A stretch of DNA of 64,000 nucleotides from Candidatus Thioglobus sp. (GTDB lineage: Bacteria > Pseudomonadota > Gammaproteobacteria > PS1 > Pseudothioglobaceae), in NCBI GenBank assembly GCA_012959965.1, contig DUCF01000026.1, forward strand, positions 59,554-123,553, in the 5' to 3' direction. The position numbers and the translations under genes were made by a program. The notes beneath the pieces were generated by a model. The model did not search any database. It had not been told where the DNA came from and was given only the letters and a program-made list of their open reading frames with translations. Of the stretch, positions 26,714-39,779 are shown piece after piece. The number at the start of each line of letters is the position of its first letter. Position 1 is the first letter of the stretch.

Positions 26714-28021
26714 ATGTCTCAAACTTGGGCTCGCTGCTTAAATTCACTTAAAAAGACCTTGCCACTAAAGGAATTTAGCCTGTGGGTTCAACCTCTAAGC
26801 GCCATTGAAAACGGTAGCACACTTACATTGTTTGCGCCCAATTCTTCGGTTCTCAAACAAATCAACAGTCGTTTAAAAAAAGAAATAGCGCAAACTGTTA
26901 AGGATGAAGACAGCTCTTTGAGTGTAAAAATTCAACTTTCAAACACCGTCAGAGCACCCTCTGAACAAGTAAAACAACACACCACACCACTGTTCTCAGA
27001 GTATACGTTTGACAACCTAGTGCTGGGAAACGCCAATCAGGTTGCTTCGGCCGCCTGTAGGCAAATTGCAGAAAACATTAACTCCTCCCCCTACAACCCT
27101 TTTGTTATTTACGGCGAGTCTGGGCTTGGAAAAACACACTTAATGCAGGCTGCAGGGCACCTGGCTCTTGAAAGAAACCCACGTGCTAAAATTATCTATG
27201 TGCCGCTCATGGATTTTGTTAGAAACATCACCACCAGCCTACGCCACAACACAATTGAAAAAGTTAAGTTGTATTATCAATCTGCCGACTTGTTGTTGGT
27301 TGACGACATTCACCTTATTGCAGGAAAAGACAAATCCCAAGAAGAGTTTTTTCATATTTTCAATTTTCTCTTTAGCACCAAGAGACAAATTATTTTCACC
27401 TGCGATCAACCACCTAAAAGCATCAAAGACCTTGAAAATCGACTTAAAACACGTTTCTCTCAAGGCCTAAATTTACAGCTTGCGCCACCAGAGTTAGAAA
27501 TGCGTGCGGCCATTTTATTGAAAAAATCACAAAACCCACAAATCTCACTATCTCTTAGCGAAGATGTTGCTCTGTTTATCGCCAGCCACGTGACCTCTAA
27601 TGTCCGTGATCTAGAGGGCGCCTTGTTAAAACTCAAGGCCTTTGTTGATTTTTCTAAAATTGACCACTCTATGATCTCCAAAGAGGTTGTAGAGAGCGCA
27701 CTAGGTGATCTAATTAGTCCAAAAAAGCGTCTTATCGAAATCAACGAAATACAAAAAACGGTGAGTAAGTATTACGGCATCACCTTGTCGGATTTAATCT
27801 CCAGCTCACGCAAACAACACCTGGTTAGAGCAAGACAAATGGCTATCTGTATGTGCCACGAATTAACCAGCCTGTCATTGGCAAAAATTGGCCACAACTT
27901 CGGCAACCGAGACCACTCCACCGTGCTGTACTCCTGCGAAAAACTAAAAAAAATTATGGTTGATAATGACGACATCAAAAACGATTTTGACAACCTTAAA
28001 ATGAAGCTTACTAACTTATAA
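26714..28021 (+). CDS. dnaA: Chromosomal replication initiator DnaA
   Basis: AAA+ initiator that binds DnaA boxes and opens oriC. 435 residues: N-terminal DnaB-interaction domain (1-75), short linker, ATPase core with Walker A GESGLGKTH from 134 and Walker B LLLVDDIH, sensor II, and a DNA-binding domain with NRDHSTVLYSCEKL. The linker (domain II) is short, making the protein smaller than the 467-residue E. coli one. The upstream gap is only 65 bp with no evident Shine-Dalgarno. It heads dnaA-dnaN-recF-gyrB. rpmH-rnpA, often next to dnaA, are not here. Confidence 0.97.
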   Translation: MSQTWARCLNSLKKTLPLKEFSLWVQPLSAIENGSTLTLFAPNSSVLKQINSRLKKEIAQTVKDEDSSLSVKIQLSNTVRAPSEQVKQHTTPLFSEYTFDNLVLGNANQVASAACRQIAENINSSPYNPFVIYGESGLGKTHLMQAAGHLALERNPRAKIIYVPLMDFVRNITTSLRHNTIEKVKLYYQSADLLLVDDIHLIAGKDKSQEEFFHIFNFLFSTKRQIIFTCDQPPKSIKDLENRLKTRFSQGLNLQLAPPELEMRAAILLKKSQNPQISLSLSEDVALFIASHVTSNVRDLEGALLKLKAFVDFSKIDHSMISKEVVESALGDLISPKKRLIEINEIQKTVSKYYGITLSDLISSSRKQHLVRARQMAICMCHELTSLSLAKIGHNFGNRDHSTVLYSCEKLKKIMVDNDDIKNDFDNLKMKLTNL

Positions 28022-28222
28022 ACAAGATAAAACAAACTGCTCTGTTGATAACTTACAAAACAACTTATAATAAACACACTTTACCAACAAGTTAAAAATT
28101 TACAGGGCAAAATACCAACAAGTTACACACACGATAAGGGTTTGTTGTTTAAATAAAAATAATACTTATCAACAGACAAAAAGGCCCCTAATAATAATAA
28201 TAACTTTTTAATTAGACCGCTT
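28022..28222. other. Candidate replication origin (oriC)
   Basis: The 201-bp gap between dnaA and dnaN is very AT-rich and holds two identical DnaA-box-like nonamers TTATCAACA in opposite orientation (28043-28051 minus, 28166-28174 plus). A 13-bp direct repeat TACCAACAAGTTA lies at 28082-28094 and 28113-28125. After the second box come GGCCCC (28183-28188) and five TAA triplets (28189-28203), then a T-rich run. This resembles the box, GC-cluster and DnaA-trio layout of bacterial origin unwinding elements. It also must hold any dnaN promoter. Confidence 0.55.
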
Positions 28223-29326
28223 ATGAACACCGAACTCAGTGTAGAAGAATTACTAGATCCATTACAAACAGTGATTGGCGTTGTTGAGAAAAAGCAAACG
28301 CTGCCTATTTTGTCCCACGTATTGATCCAACTTAAAGATAAGTTGTTAACACTAACCACCACCGACATGGAGTTAGAAATCAGCGCCTCAAGAAAAATAG
28401 AGAGCGATACAGATGTAGGTTTTACAATTTACGCAAAAGACTTAATTGATATTGTAAGAAAACTTCCAGAAAAAACCAAGATTCAATTTAAAATCGAAGA
28501 AACCAAGATTTACCTCAACGCCAACAACAACACATTTGAGTTAAACACCTTTGATCATCAAGATTTCCCCACTCTGCCAAAAACCCAAAACACAAGCACT
28601 ATTAAAGTCAAACAAGACGATCTCAAGGCTTTGATTGAAAACACAAGTTTTTCAATGGGTAATCAAGATATTCGTGCATACTTAAACGGCCTTTATTTTG
28701 AATTAAACAAAGATTCTTTAACCGTTGTTGCAACTGATGGTCACCGGCTTTCAATTGGCGAAGTTAAGCAAAACAACAAACTCGAAGAAAAAAGAACGGT
28801 TATCCTCCCTAGAAAAGCAGTAATTGAATTAACCAAACTGCTTAATAAAAGTAATCAAGAAACAGCTGAAATCCACCTTTCGGATAATTATTTTTCACTG
28901 GTAGACACCAATACAAAAATTATAAGTCGTTTAATTGATGGAAATTTCCCCAATTATAAGCAGGTAATTCCAACCGACTTTAGCAACACTGTTATTATCA
29001 ACAGGGTCGATTTTTTATCCAGTTTACAACAAGCCTCAATCTTTGTTGAAGAGCGCACAAAAGGCGTTAAACTTGTTTTCAGAGAAGGAAAACTCAATAT
29101 TTTTTCTCACTCTGAACGTGGCCAAGCAAAAACTCAGTTGGACGTTAAAAACCAAGAAAAAGAAATTGAAATCGCTTTCAATATTCATTACTTGATCTCC
29201 ATTCTTGAAAAACTAACCTCGAATGAAGTAAGCATGGTTGTTCCTGGAGGTGAAAACCAATCTTGTATGATTAGCGCACTCGAGAGTGAAAATTACCAGT
29301 ACGTTGTCATGCCGATGCGAATCTAG
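28223..29326 (+). CDS. dnaN: DNA polymerase III beta sliding clamp
   Basis: Ring-shaped processivity clamp for DNA polymerases. 367 residues forming three clamp folds; LPILSHVLIQ, FSMGNQDIRAYLNGLYFEL, ATDGHRLS and the C-terminal YVVMPMRI (clamp groove end) are family landmarks. It lies between the candidate origin and recF, 17 bp before recF. Confidence 0.97.
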   Translation: MNTELSVEELLDPLQTVIGVVEKKQTLPILSHVLIQLKDKLLTLTTTDMELEISASRKIESDTDVGFTIYAKDLIDIVRKLPEKTKIQFKIEETKIYLNANNNTFELNTFDHQDFPTLPKTQNTSTIKVKQDDLKALIENTSFSMGNQDIRAYLNGLYFELNKDSLTVVATDGHRLSIGEVKQNNKLEEKRTVILPRKAVIELTKLLNKSNQETAEIHLSDNYFSLVDTNTKIISRLIDGNFPNYKQVIPTDFSNTVIINRVDFLSSLQQASIFVEERTKGVKLVFREGKLNIFSHSERGQAKTQLDVKNQEKEIEIAFNIHYLISILEKLTSNEVSMVVPGGENQSCMISALESENYQYVVMPMRI

Positions 29327-29343
29327 TTTGGTGTTTATCAATC

Positions 29344-30426
29344 ATGGCAATTGTTGAGAAACTACATGTTCACAGGTTTCGTAATTTATCAAATCAGTAT
29401 CTAGAGCCCAATAAAAACATCAACCTTCTTTTGGGTAAAAACGCCCAAGGAAAAACCAATTTTATTGAAGCTCTGTATTATTTGGGCCACAATCGCTCGT
29501 TTAAAACAAAAAGAACCAAGGATATAATACCTTTTGACTGTAATTTATTGCAAGTTGGTGCTATTATCGACGACGCTAGAGTTTTGTTAAAAAAGACAAA
29601 CAGTCGTTCTGAGATTACAATTAACCAGCAAAAAGCACAAAATAACAGCCAATTAAGCCAACTTCTGCCCACACAAATAATTTCCCCTGATCGAGGTTTT
29701 GTTGTTGGTGGTGCGCCAAAGCTCAAAAGATCGTATCTTGACTGGGGGGTGTTTCACATAAATCCCAACCTGTTAACAACCTACAAGTCCTACAATAAAA
29801 CACTTAAAAACATCAACTTGTTGCTTGTAAAAAACAACACAAAAGAACTTGAGTATTGGATGTCAAAACTCGCACATTTGTCGACTGATATTTCAAAGGC
29901 GAGAATTGAGTATATTCAGACTCTAAACGACACAATTAAAGAGACAGAAAAAAGCAATAAGGTTGATTTTTTTCAACAAGCTGGCGACCTGTCAATGAAT
30001 TTTCAAAATGGCTGGATAAGGGGTGTGGATCCACTCAGCTATGACAGTGTGTTTGGGTACTTATCAACAAACATCCAAAGCTTTGTTCGCCTCAAGCATT
30101 TGGGTTGTGGACCACACAAGGCAAACATTGAATACTCCCTGAACAATAAAACCGAAAACCATCTTTCTCGGGGCGAACAAAAAACCTTATCCCTGGTTTA
30201 TTGGATGGTGCAAGTGTTGTTGTTGGTTGAAAAAAACATTAAGCCTGTGGTCTTAATCGATGATATTTCGTCCGAGCTGGACCAGCATAAAATAAATCAA
30301 ATCCTACAATTCCTGTCGGCATTGGATGTGCAACTATTTATCACCGATATTGGCAACACCCCCCTAAACCTCTCCCAAGAAAACACAACTATATTTCAAA
30401 TTAACAACGGCATTATTAGTCAATAA
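29344..30426 (+). CDS. recF: DNA replication and repair protein RecF
   Basis: SMC-like ATPase that helps load RecA at gapped DNA. 360 residues with Walker A GKNAQGKTN at 31-39, the ABC signature SRGEQKTLSL in the last third and Walker B VVLIDDISSELD. The C-terminal region is complete. Many small-genome marine gammaproteobacteria lose recF; here it is intact. A terminator-like hairpin follows. Confidence 0.96.
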   Translation: MAIVEKLHVHRFRNLSNQYLEPNKNINLLLGKNAQGKTNFIEALYYLGHNRSFKTKRTKDIIPFDCNLLQVGAIIDDARVLLKKTNSRSEITINQQKAQNNSQLSQLLPTQIISPDRGFVVGGAPKLKRSYLDWGVFHINPNLLTTYKSYNKTLKNINLLLVKNNTKELEYWMSKLAHLSTDISKARIEYIQTLNDTIKETEKSNKVDFFQQAGDLSMNFQNGWIRGVDPLSYDSVFGYLSTNIQSFVRLKHLGCGPHKANIEYSLNNKTENHLSRGEQKTLSLVYWMVQVLLLVEKNIKPVVLIDDISSELDQHKINQILQFLSALDVQLFITDIGNTPLNLSQENTTIFQINNGIISQ

Positions 30427-30437
30427 ACTCCTTTATA

Positions 30438-30464
30438 TGACACCCATAATGGCGTCAAATTTTT
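30438..30464 (+). terminator. Terminator-like hairpin after recF
   Basis: TGACACC (30438-30444) pairs with GGCGTCA (30451-30457) apart from one A-C mismatch, with a CATAAT loop and a T-run at 30460-30464. Together with the promoter at 30533 it suggests gyrB is transcribed separately. Confidence 0.5.
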
Positions 30465-30529
30465 CTGTAAACAACAACAAAGAAAACACCTAAAAATCAG
30501 TGATGGATTAACGATAAACTACGTCCTCG

Positions 30530-30538
30530 TGGTATAAT
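30530..30538 (+). promoter_or_regulatory. Extended -10 promoter of gyrB
   Basis: TGGTATAAT is a perfect extended -10 element 23 nt before the gyrB ATG. A weak TTAACG lies at -35 with a long spacer. Confidence 0.55.
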
Positions 30539-30555
30539 CGATTTATTTATATTGA

Positions 30556-32952
<2,397 letters not shown>

Positions 32953-33036
32953 CTTTTTTCAACTGGGTTTGAATATATTTGCCACTGCTTGTGTTGCTTA
33001 TCAAAGATAATAAGGCTAACCAAATATAGGGATATT

Positions 33037-33897
33037 ATGTCAAAAAAACACCCAGTTATTGCTATTACCGGCTCTTCAGGTGCGGGAACGTCCACCGTAA
33101 AGGGTGCTTTTCACCATATTTTTAGTCGCCTAAGGGTTGATCCTATCATCATCGAGGGCGATAGTTTTCATCGCCACGACCGAGAGGAGATGAAAAAGGT
33201 TATGGCCAAAGAAGAGGCCAAGGGTAATAAATACTTTAGCCATTTTGGTCCTGAGGCCAACCACTTTGATACAATCGAAAAGACCTTTAAAGCTTACGGT
33301 GAAAAAGGCCTTTGTCAGCGTCGTTATTATCTTCATAACGAGGAAGAGGCGGAGTCGTTTGGGCAAAACCCGGGCGAATTTACGCCGTGGGAAGAGGTTG
33401 GTAAAGATAGTGACTTGCTGTTTTACGAGGGTCTTCATGGCGGTATCAAACATGGCGATATTGATGTTTCAAAATACGTTGACTTATTGATTGGCGTGGT
33501 GCCGGTTGTGAACTTAGAGTGGATCCAAAAAATTCACCGAGACAAAGAGAAGCGCGGCTACTCAGCCGAGGCGACGGTTGATACTATCCATAGAAGAATG
33601 TGGGACTACATCAACTACATTACCCCCCAGTTCTCAAAAACAGACATCAACTTCCAGCGGGTGCCGACGGTTGATACCTCCAATCCATTTATCGCTAGAG
33701 ATATTCCAACACTGGACGAGAGTTTTGTTGTTGTTCGATTTAAGGACCACAAATTCTGTGACTTTTTATACTTACAGAGTATGATCGATGGCTCATTTAT
33801 GTCCCGCCCCAACACACTGGTTGTTCCTGGCGGCAAGATGGGTTTTGTTATGGAGTTGATTCTACGCGAGCAGATTGCAAAAATTCTTGATAGGTAA
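33037..33897 (+). CDS. Phosphoribulokinase (class I type)
   Basis: Predicted to phosphorylate ribulose 5-phosphate to ribulose 1,5-bisphosphate. 286 residues, the size of proteobacterial class I enzymes and of E. coli PrkB. P-loop ITGSSGAGTSTVK at 10-22, IIEGDSFHRHDREEMK with catalytic Asp near residue 42, FYEGLHGG, and RVPTVDTSNPFIARDIP near the C-terminus. The ATG at 33037 follows TAGGGAT; the open frame from 32989 is not used. No RuBisCO or other Calvin gene is nearby, so carbon fixation cannot be inferred from this gene alone. It lies 84 bp after gyrB and converges on leuS. Confidence 0.88.
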   Translation: MSKKHPVIAITGSSGAGTSTVKGAFHHIFSRLRVDPIIIEGDSFHRHDREEMKKVMAKEEAKGNKYFSHFGPEANHFDTIEKTFKAYGEKGLCQRRYYLHNEEEAESFGQNPGEFTPWEEVGKDSDLLFYEGLHGGIKHGDIDVSKYVDLLIGVVPVVNLEWIQKIHRDKEKRGYSAEATVDTIHRRMWDYINYITPQFSKTDINFQRVPTVDTSNPFIARDIPTLDESFVVVRFKDHKFCDFLYLQSMIDGSFMSRPNTLVVPGGKMGFVMELILREQIAKILDR

Positions 33898-33904
33898 AAT
33901 GCTT

Positions 33905-36392
<2,488 letters not shown>

Positions 36393-37322
36393 TTAATTAA
36401 GTTTGAGTGTGCCAACCAATGCTTCGACATTGGCTAGGTTGTGTTCTTTAAGGTATTGGCTGATGCCGTCGTTGATGATCGGGCAAAGGAGAGGGTTGTA
36501 AAAAAGCGCGGTACCCAGACCAACGGTTGTGGCGCCAGCAATAATAAACTCGAGCGCGTCATTCACCGTGGCAATACCACCTTGGCCAATAATCGGCACA
36601 TTGTGTTTTTTGCTGACTTGGTAGACTTGGTGTACTTTTAGTAGTGCAATCGGCTTAATCGATGGTCCAGAAACACCGCCTTGATTGTTGCCAATAATGG
36701 CCTTGCCGGTTTTGGTGTCAATCGCCATCCCCATTAGGGTGTTAATCACAGCCAGGCCATCCGTTCCTGCATCAATGCAGCGCTGAGCACTGTTGGCAAT
36801 ATCGGTTTGGTTTGGGGATAGCTTGGTAATTAGCGGCTTTGAAGTGTTTTTTCGACAAATATCAACCACTCGATAAGACATATCTGGATCGTTACCAAAA
36901 GCTACACCACCTTCTTTGACGTTCGGGCACGAGATGTTAATTTCAATTGCATCAATATCGCTATCGTCAAAACGTCTGGCAATTTCACCGTACTCTTCCA
37001 CCGAAGAGCCAGAAATATTGGTAATAAACTTTGTCTCGCTTTTATTAAGCGCGGGCATGATGTCGTTAATCACCACGTCGGTGCCAGGATTTTGCAAACC
37101 GATGGCGTTAATCATTCCACTTGGGGTTTCAATCACCCGATGCGGTTTGTTGCCCAAACGCGGCTCTAGTGTTGTGCCTTTAAGGCAGACTGCGCCCACA
37201 TCGGCATTTGAAAACCCCTTTATGCGGGTGTACTCCTCACCAAAGCCGACACAGCCAGAAAGGAGTACGATTGGTGAGTTTAGTGAGAGACCACAAAAGT
37301 TTACTTTTAGATTGCTTTGCAT
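36393..37322 (-). CDS. pyrD: Dihydroorotate dehydrogenase, class 1B catalytic type
   Basis: Oxidises dihydroorotate to orotate with FMN. The sequence follows Bacillus PyrD (class 1B): VNFCGLSLNSPIVLLSGC at the start, NAIGLQNPG, the catalytic Cys in LNISCPNVK-type EINISCPNVKEGG, INTLMGM and IIGQGGI. Class 2 enzymes of most gammaproteobacteria use Ser and a quinone and have an N-terminal helix, absent here. Class 1B normally needs PyrK, which is not in the window. I use the ATG at 37322 (309 residues); ATG 37352 is possible. TATAAT lies 7 nt before the start. Confidence 0.9.
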   Translation of the reverse strand: MQSNLKVNFCGLSLNSPIVLLSGCVGFGEEYTRIKGFSNADVGAVCLKGTTLEPRLGNKPHRVIETPSGMINAIGLQNPGTDVVINDIMPALNKSETKFITNISGSSVEEYGEIARRFDDSDIDAIEINISCPNVKEGGVAFGNDPDMSYRVVDICRKNTSKPLITKLSPNQTDIANSAQRCIDAGTDGLAVINTLMGMAIDTKTGKAIIGNNQGGVSGPSIKPIALLKVHQVYQVSKKHNVPIIGQGGIATVNDALEFIIAGATTVGLGTALFYNPLLCPIINDGISQYLKEHNLANVEALVGTLKLN

Positions 37323-37329
37323 GGGGGCT

Positions 37330-37335
37330 ATTATA
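37330..37335 (-). promoter_or_regulatory. -10 element directly before pyrD
   Basis: TATAAT on the minus strand ends 7 nt before the ATG at 37322, so transcription would start at or next to the start codon (leaderless). No Shine-Dalgarno is present. Confidence 0.4.
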
Positions 37336-37382
37336 CTTTTATGAGTGGGCATTCATCGGTGAACTTCGGCTAAAATGCTGCC

Positions 37383-38024
37383 ATGAACGGTATCTTTATA
37401 ACTGGCAGTAATACAGAAGTCGGCAAAACCACCGTTGCCGTCGAAATCGCCCGACGATTAAGCGAAAACCGCAAGGTTAGAGTGAGAAAACCGGTGGAAT
37501 CCGACTGCCCTATTGTTGGCGCTAAATTTGCCCCAAGGGATGCCATGGCGCTGTCCGAAGCTTGCGGCAATAGTGAGTCCCTCTCTATTGTCTGTCCCTA
37601 TTGTTTTGAATTAGAGGCTAGTGCTGAAAAAGCCAGTAATGAAGCTGGAAAAAGTCTAGGCCTAGAGCAACTTGTTGCGGCATGTAAACAAAATACTGGC
37701 GATGACTTTGTCCTTGTTGAGGGCGCCGGCGGCTTTTATTCTCCAATCGCAGAACAGGTGCTAAATGCCGATTTGGCCTCTGCACTTAATTTGCCTTTGG
37801 TTGTGGTGGTGCGTGACGAGCTTGGCGCCATTTCCCAGGCGTTATTAACTATTGACGCCGCACACAAGAACAACCTAAAGGTTGCTTGTGTGGTGCTCAA
37901 CCGAATTGAGAGCAACGCACTGTCAAACCTTGAGGCGCTTAAGGCTTATACAAAAACACCGTTGGTTGGTTTTTCGTTGGTTGGCTTGGATCGGTTTTGG
38001 GCCGATATTAAAGACTTAATCTAG
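37383..38024 (+). CDS. bioD: Dethiobiotin synthetase
   Basis: Forms the ureido ring of dethiobiotin from diaminopelargonate, CO2 and ATP. 213 residues with the P-loop GSNTEVGKTT at 8-17, KPVESD near 37-42 and VEGAGGFYSP around 114-123. It is divergent from pyrD, and a TAAAAT element lies 6 nt before its ATG. The other bio genes are not in the window. Its end overlaps that of sspB by 9 bp. Confidence 0.93.
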   Translation: MNGIFITGSNTEVGKTTVAVEIARRLSENRKVRVRKPVESDCPIVGAKFAPRDAMALSEACGNSESLSIVCPYCFELEASAEKASNEAGKSLGLEQLVAACKQNTGDDFVLVEGAGGFYSPIAEQVLNADLASALNLPLVVVVRDELGAISQALLTIDAAHKNNLKVACVVLNRIESNALSNLEALKAYTKTPLVGFSLVGLDRFWADIKDLI

Positions 38025-38375
38025 CAGTGTAAGATTCGGCTTTTCAGCCTCTTCAGGAGCCTCTTCGGTTTTGGTATCGAAAAACATACCCTCTCCATTT
38101 TCCTGTGCATAAATGGTGAGCACCGCATGACAAGGCACAAAAATTTCTTGTGACTGACCACCAAATCTTGCTTTAAAGCTGACGGCTTCGTTTGTCATTA
38201 ATCGATCGGTTGTTGCTGTTGAAGAAATATTGAGAACGATTTTCCCTTCTTTGGACAGCCCTTCGGGTACAACCACACCTTGTGTTTCACAATTTACAAG
38301 AATGTGCGGTGTGAGGTTGCCGTCCTCCATCCATTCGCAATAAGCACGCATTAGATAGGGGACAACATTATTCAT
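38016..38375 (-). CDS. sspB: ClpXP adaptor SspB
   Basis: Delivers ssrA-tagged proteins to ClpXP. 119 residues with the family start VPYLMRAYCEWMEDGNLTPH, ISSTATTDRLMTNEAVSFKAR and FGGQSQEIFVPCHAVLTIYA, then an acidic linker and a short C-terminal tail (KPNLTLLD) in the place of the ClpX-binding peptide. It lies 9 bp after sspA. Confidence 0.93.
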   Translation of the reverse strand: MNNVVPYLMRAYCEWMEDGNLTPHILVNCETQGVVVPEGLSKEGKIVLNISSTATTDRLMTNEAVSFKARFGGQSQEIFVPCHAVLTIYAQENGEGMFFDTKTEEAPEEAEKPNLTLLD

Positions 38376-38384
38376 CAGAGACTA

Positions 38385-39014
38385 CTAGTTAAAGTCTTTC
38401 TCGCAAAAAGTAAGACCCTCTTGGAAGCCTTCTTTGTCGAAAAGTCTGGCAGCGTAACTAAGGATTGGTTTGGCTTTGTCGCCCAACTTAATACCTAGAA
38501 TGCCAAGGCGCCATAGTACAGGAGCTAGACAAACATCAACCAAAGTCATTGTGTCGCTCTTAAAGTATGGCTGATGAGCAAACAAAGGAATAAGCTCAAT
38601 CAAGTTGCCGTTGAGTGTTTTTCTTGCAGCGTCAGCCGCTTTTTTGTCGCCATTAAGAATGGTGTCAACCAACTCATACCAACAACCCTCTGCACGTGTG
38701 AAACGGTAGATTAGTAGGCGTTTTTCTGCTTTTTCGATTGGATCAACAGGCAATAGTGGCGGGAACGGGAAGCGCTCGTCCAAATATTCCATGATGACCG
38801 ATAGGTCATATAAAACCATACCTCTGTCAAAAAGTGTTGGCATTGTTTGACACGGGTTAAGCTCTAACACCTCTTCGGGCATGTCATCAAATTCTAGCTC
38901 GATGACGTCGCGTTCGATTGATTTGTGCGCCATGATAAAGCGTACTGCGTGTGACTCTAACTCTTGCGTTGCAGTGTAAAGAGTGGTTGAAGCTGGATTT
39001 GGTTTTGTTAGCAT
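38385..39014 (-). CDS. sspA: Stringent starvation protein A
   Basis: RNA polymerase-associated protein with a glutathione S-transferase fold but no GST activity. 209 residues: LYTATQELESHAVRFIMAHK at the N-terminus, PCQTMPTLFDRGMVLYDLSVI and a helical C-terminal domain. I set the start at ATG 39014, because a terminator hairpin occupies 39031-39064 and excludes the longer open frame from 39065. It forms a pair with sspB, downstream of the bc1 genes as in many beta- and gammaproteobacteria. Confidence 0.93.
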   Translation of the reverse strand: MLTKPNPASTTLYTATQELESHAVRFIMAHKSIERDVIELEFDDMPEEVLELNPCQTMPTLFDRGMVLYDLSVIMEYLDERFPFPPLLPVDPIEKAEKRLLIYRFTRAEGCWYELVDTILNGDKKAADAARKTLNGNLIELIPLFAHQPYFKSDTMTLVDVCLAPVLWRLGILGIKLGDKAKPILSYAARLFDKEGFQEGLTFCEKDFN

Positions 39015-39030
39015 AATAATAGTATTTAGA

Positions 39031-39064
39031 AAAGTAAAACAGCACCTCGCGAGGAGGCGCTGCA
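39031..39064 (-). terminator. Intrinsic terminator after petC
   Basis: On the minus strand CAGCGCCT pairs with AGGTGCTG (one G-T wobble) around a 7-nt loop, then TTTTACTTTT follows. It separates the petABC operon from sspAB. Confidence 0.75.
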
Positions 39065-39092
39065 AAATAGGTAGGTTAAATTGTATCAGAAA

Positions 39093-39776
39093 TTAATCTT
39101 TTTTGCGCCATATGCCGTACTTCACGTCTTTCCAGTATTCTTTCTTTAGGAGGTAGGTCAGTACAAATAAAATAGCAAGGAAGAACAGAACTTTTTTACC
39201 AAGGTCTGTGCGTATCAGTTTTGCGGGCTCACCAACGTAATCTAGAAAGTTGGTGATGTCTCTGACGTCGCTATCAAAGGCATCTTCTGATTGACCCTCT
39301 CTAAGCGACCAAAGTACGTCTGGCATCGAGGCATTTTCAAGCACGTGGTTGTTGACACCAAAGACACGCGATTCATCGGCATAAAAGCCTTTTAAATAGC
39401 TATAAATCCAATCGGTGCCGTGAGATCTCGACACTAGAGACAAGTCTGGCGGTGTGCCACCAAACCAAGCTGCGGCACCTTTTTCAGGCATAGCGGTAGT
39501 GATGGTTTCACCCACTTTGTCGCTGGCAAACATGAGGTTGGCTTCGATGTCTGCATCACTAAGGCCAAGGTCTGAACCGATGCGGTTGTAGCGCATAAAA
39601 CTAATAGCGTGGCAGCCAGAGCAGTAGTTCATAAATAACTTAGCGCCGTTTTGCAGTGATGCTGTATCAGTAATATCTGTTTTAGCATCTTCTAGTTGTA
39701 CGCCTGGAGAGGCAATTACAGAAAAAGAAAGAGCCATTGCCGCTATAGATAGTTGTAGTTTAGTTAATGTTTTCAT
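39093..39776 (-). CDS. petC: Cytochrome c1 of the bc1 complex
   Basis: Haem subunit passing electrons from the Rieske protein to cytochrome c. 227 residues with a cleavable signal (about 1-22), the haem motif CSGCH at 52-56, a probable Met ligand in the latter half (VLENASMPDVLW), and a C-terminal membrane anchor near 197-213 followed by a basic tail. Third gene of petABC, ending at a terminator. Confidence 0.96.
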   Translation of the reverse strand: MKTLTKLQLSIAAMALSFSVIASPGVQLEDAKTDITDTASLQNGAKLFMNYCSGCHAISFMRYNRIGSDLGLSDADIEANLMFASDKVGETITTAMPEKGAAAWFGGTPPDLSLVSRSHGTDWIYSYLKGFYADESRVFGVNNHVLENASMPDVLWSLREGQSEDAFDSDVRDITNFLDYVGEPAKLIRTDLGKKVLFFLAILFVLTYLLKKEYWKDVKYGIWRKKD

Positions 39777-39779
39777 GGT

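Noticed and set aside
33037..33897. Calvin cycle operon
   Set aside because: Only phosphoribulokinase is present; gyrB and leuS flank it.
39015..39065. Longer sspA start at TTG 39065
   Set aside because: The extension would be encoded by the terminator hairpin and does not resemble the family N-terminus.
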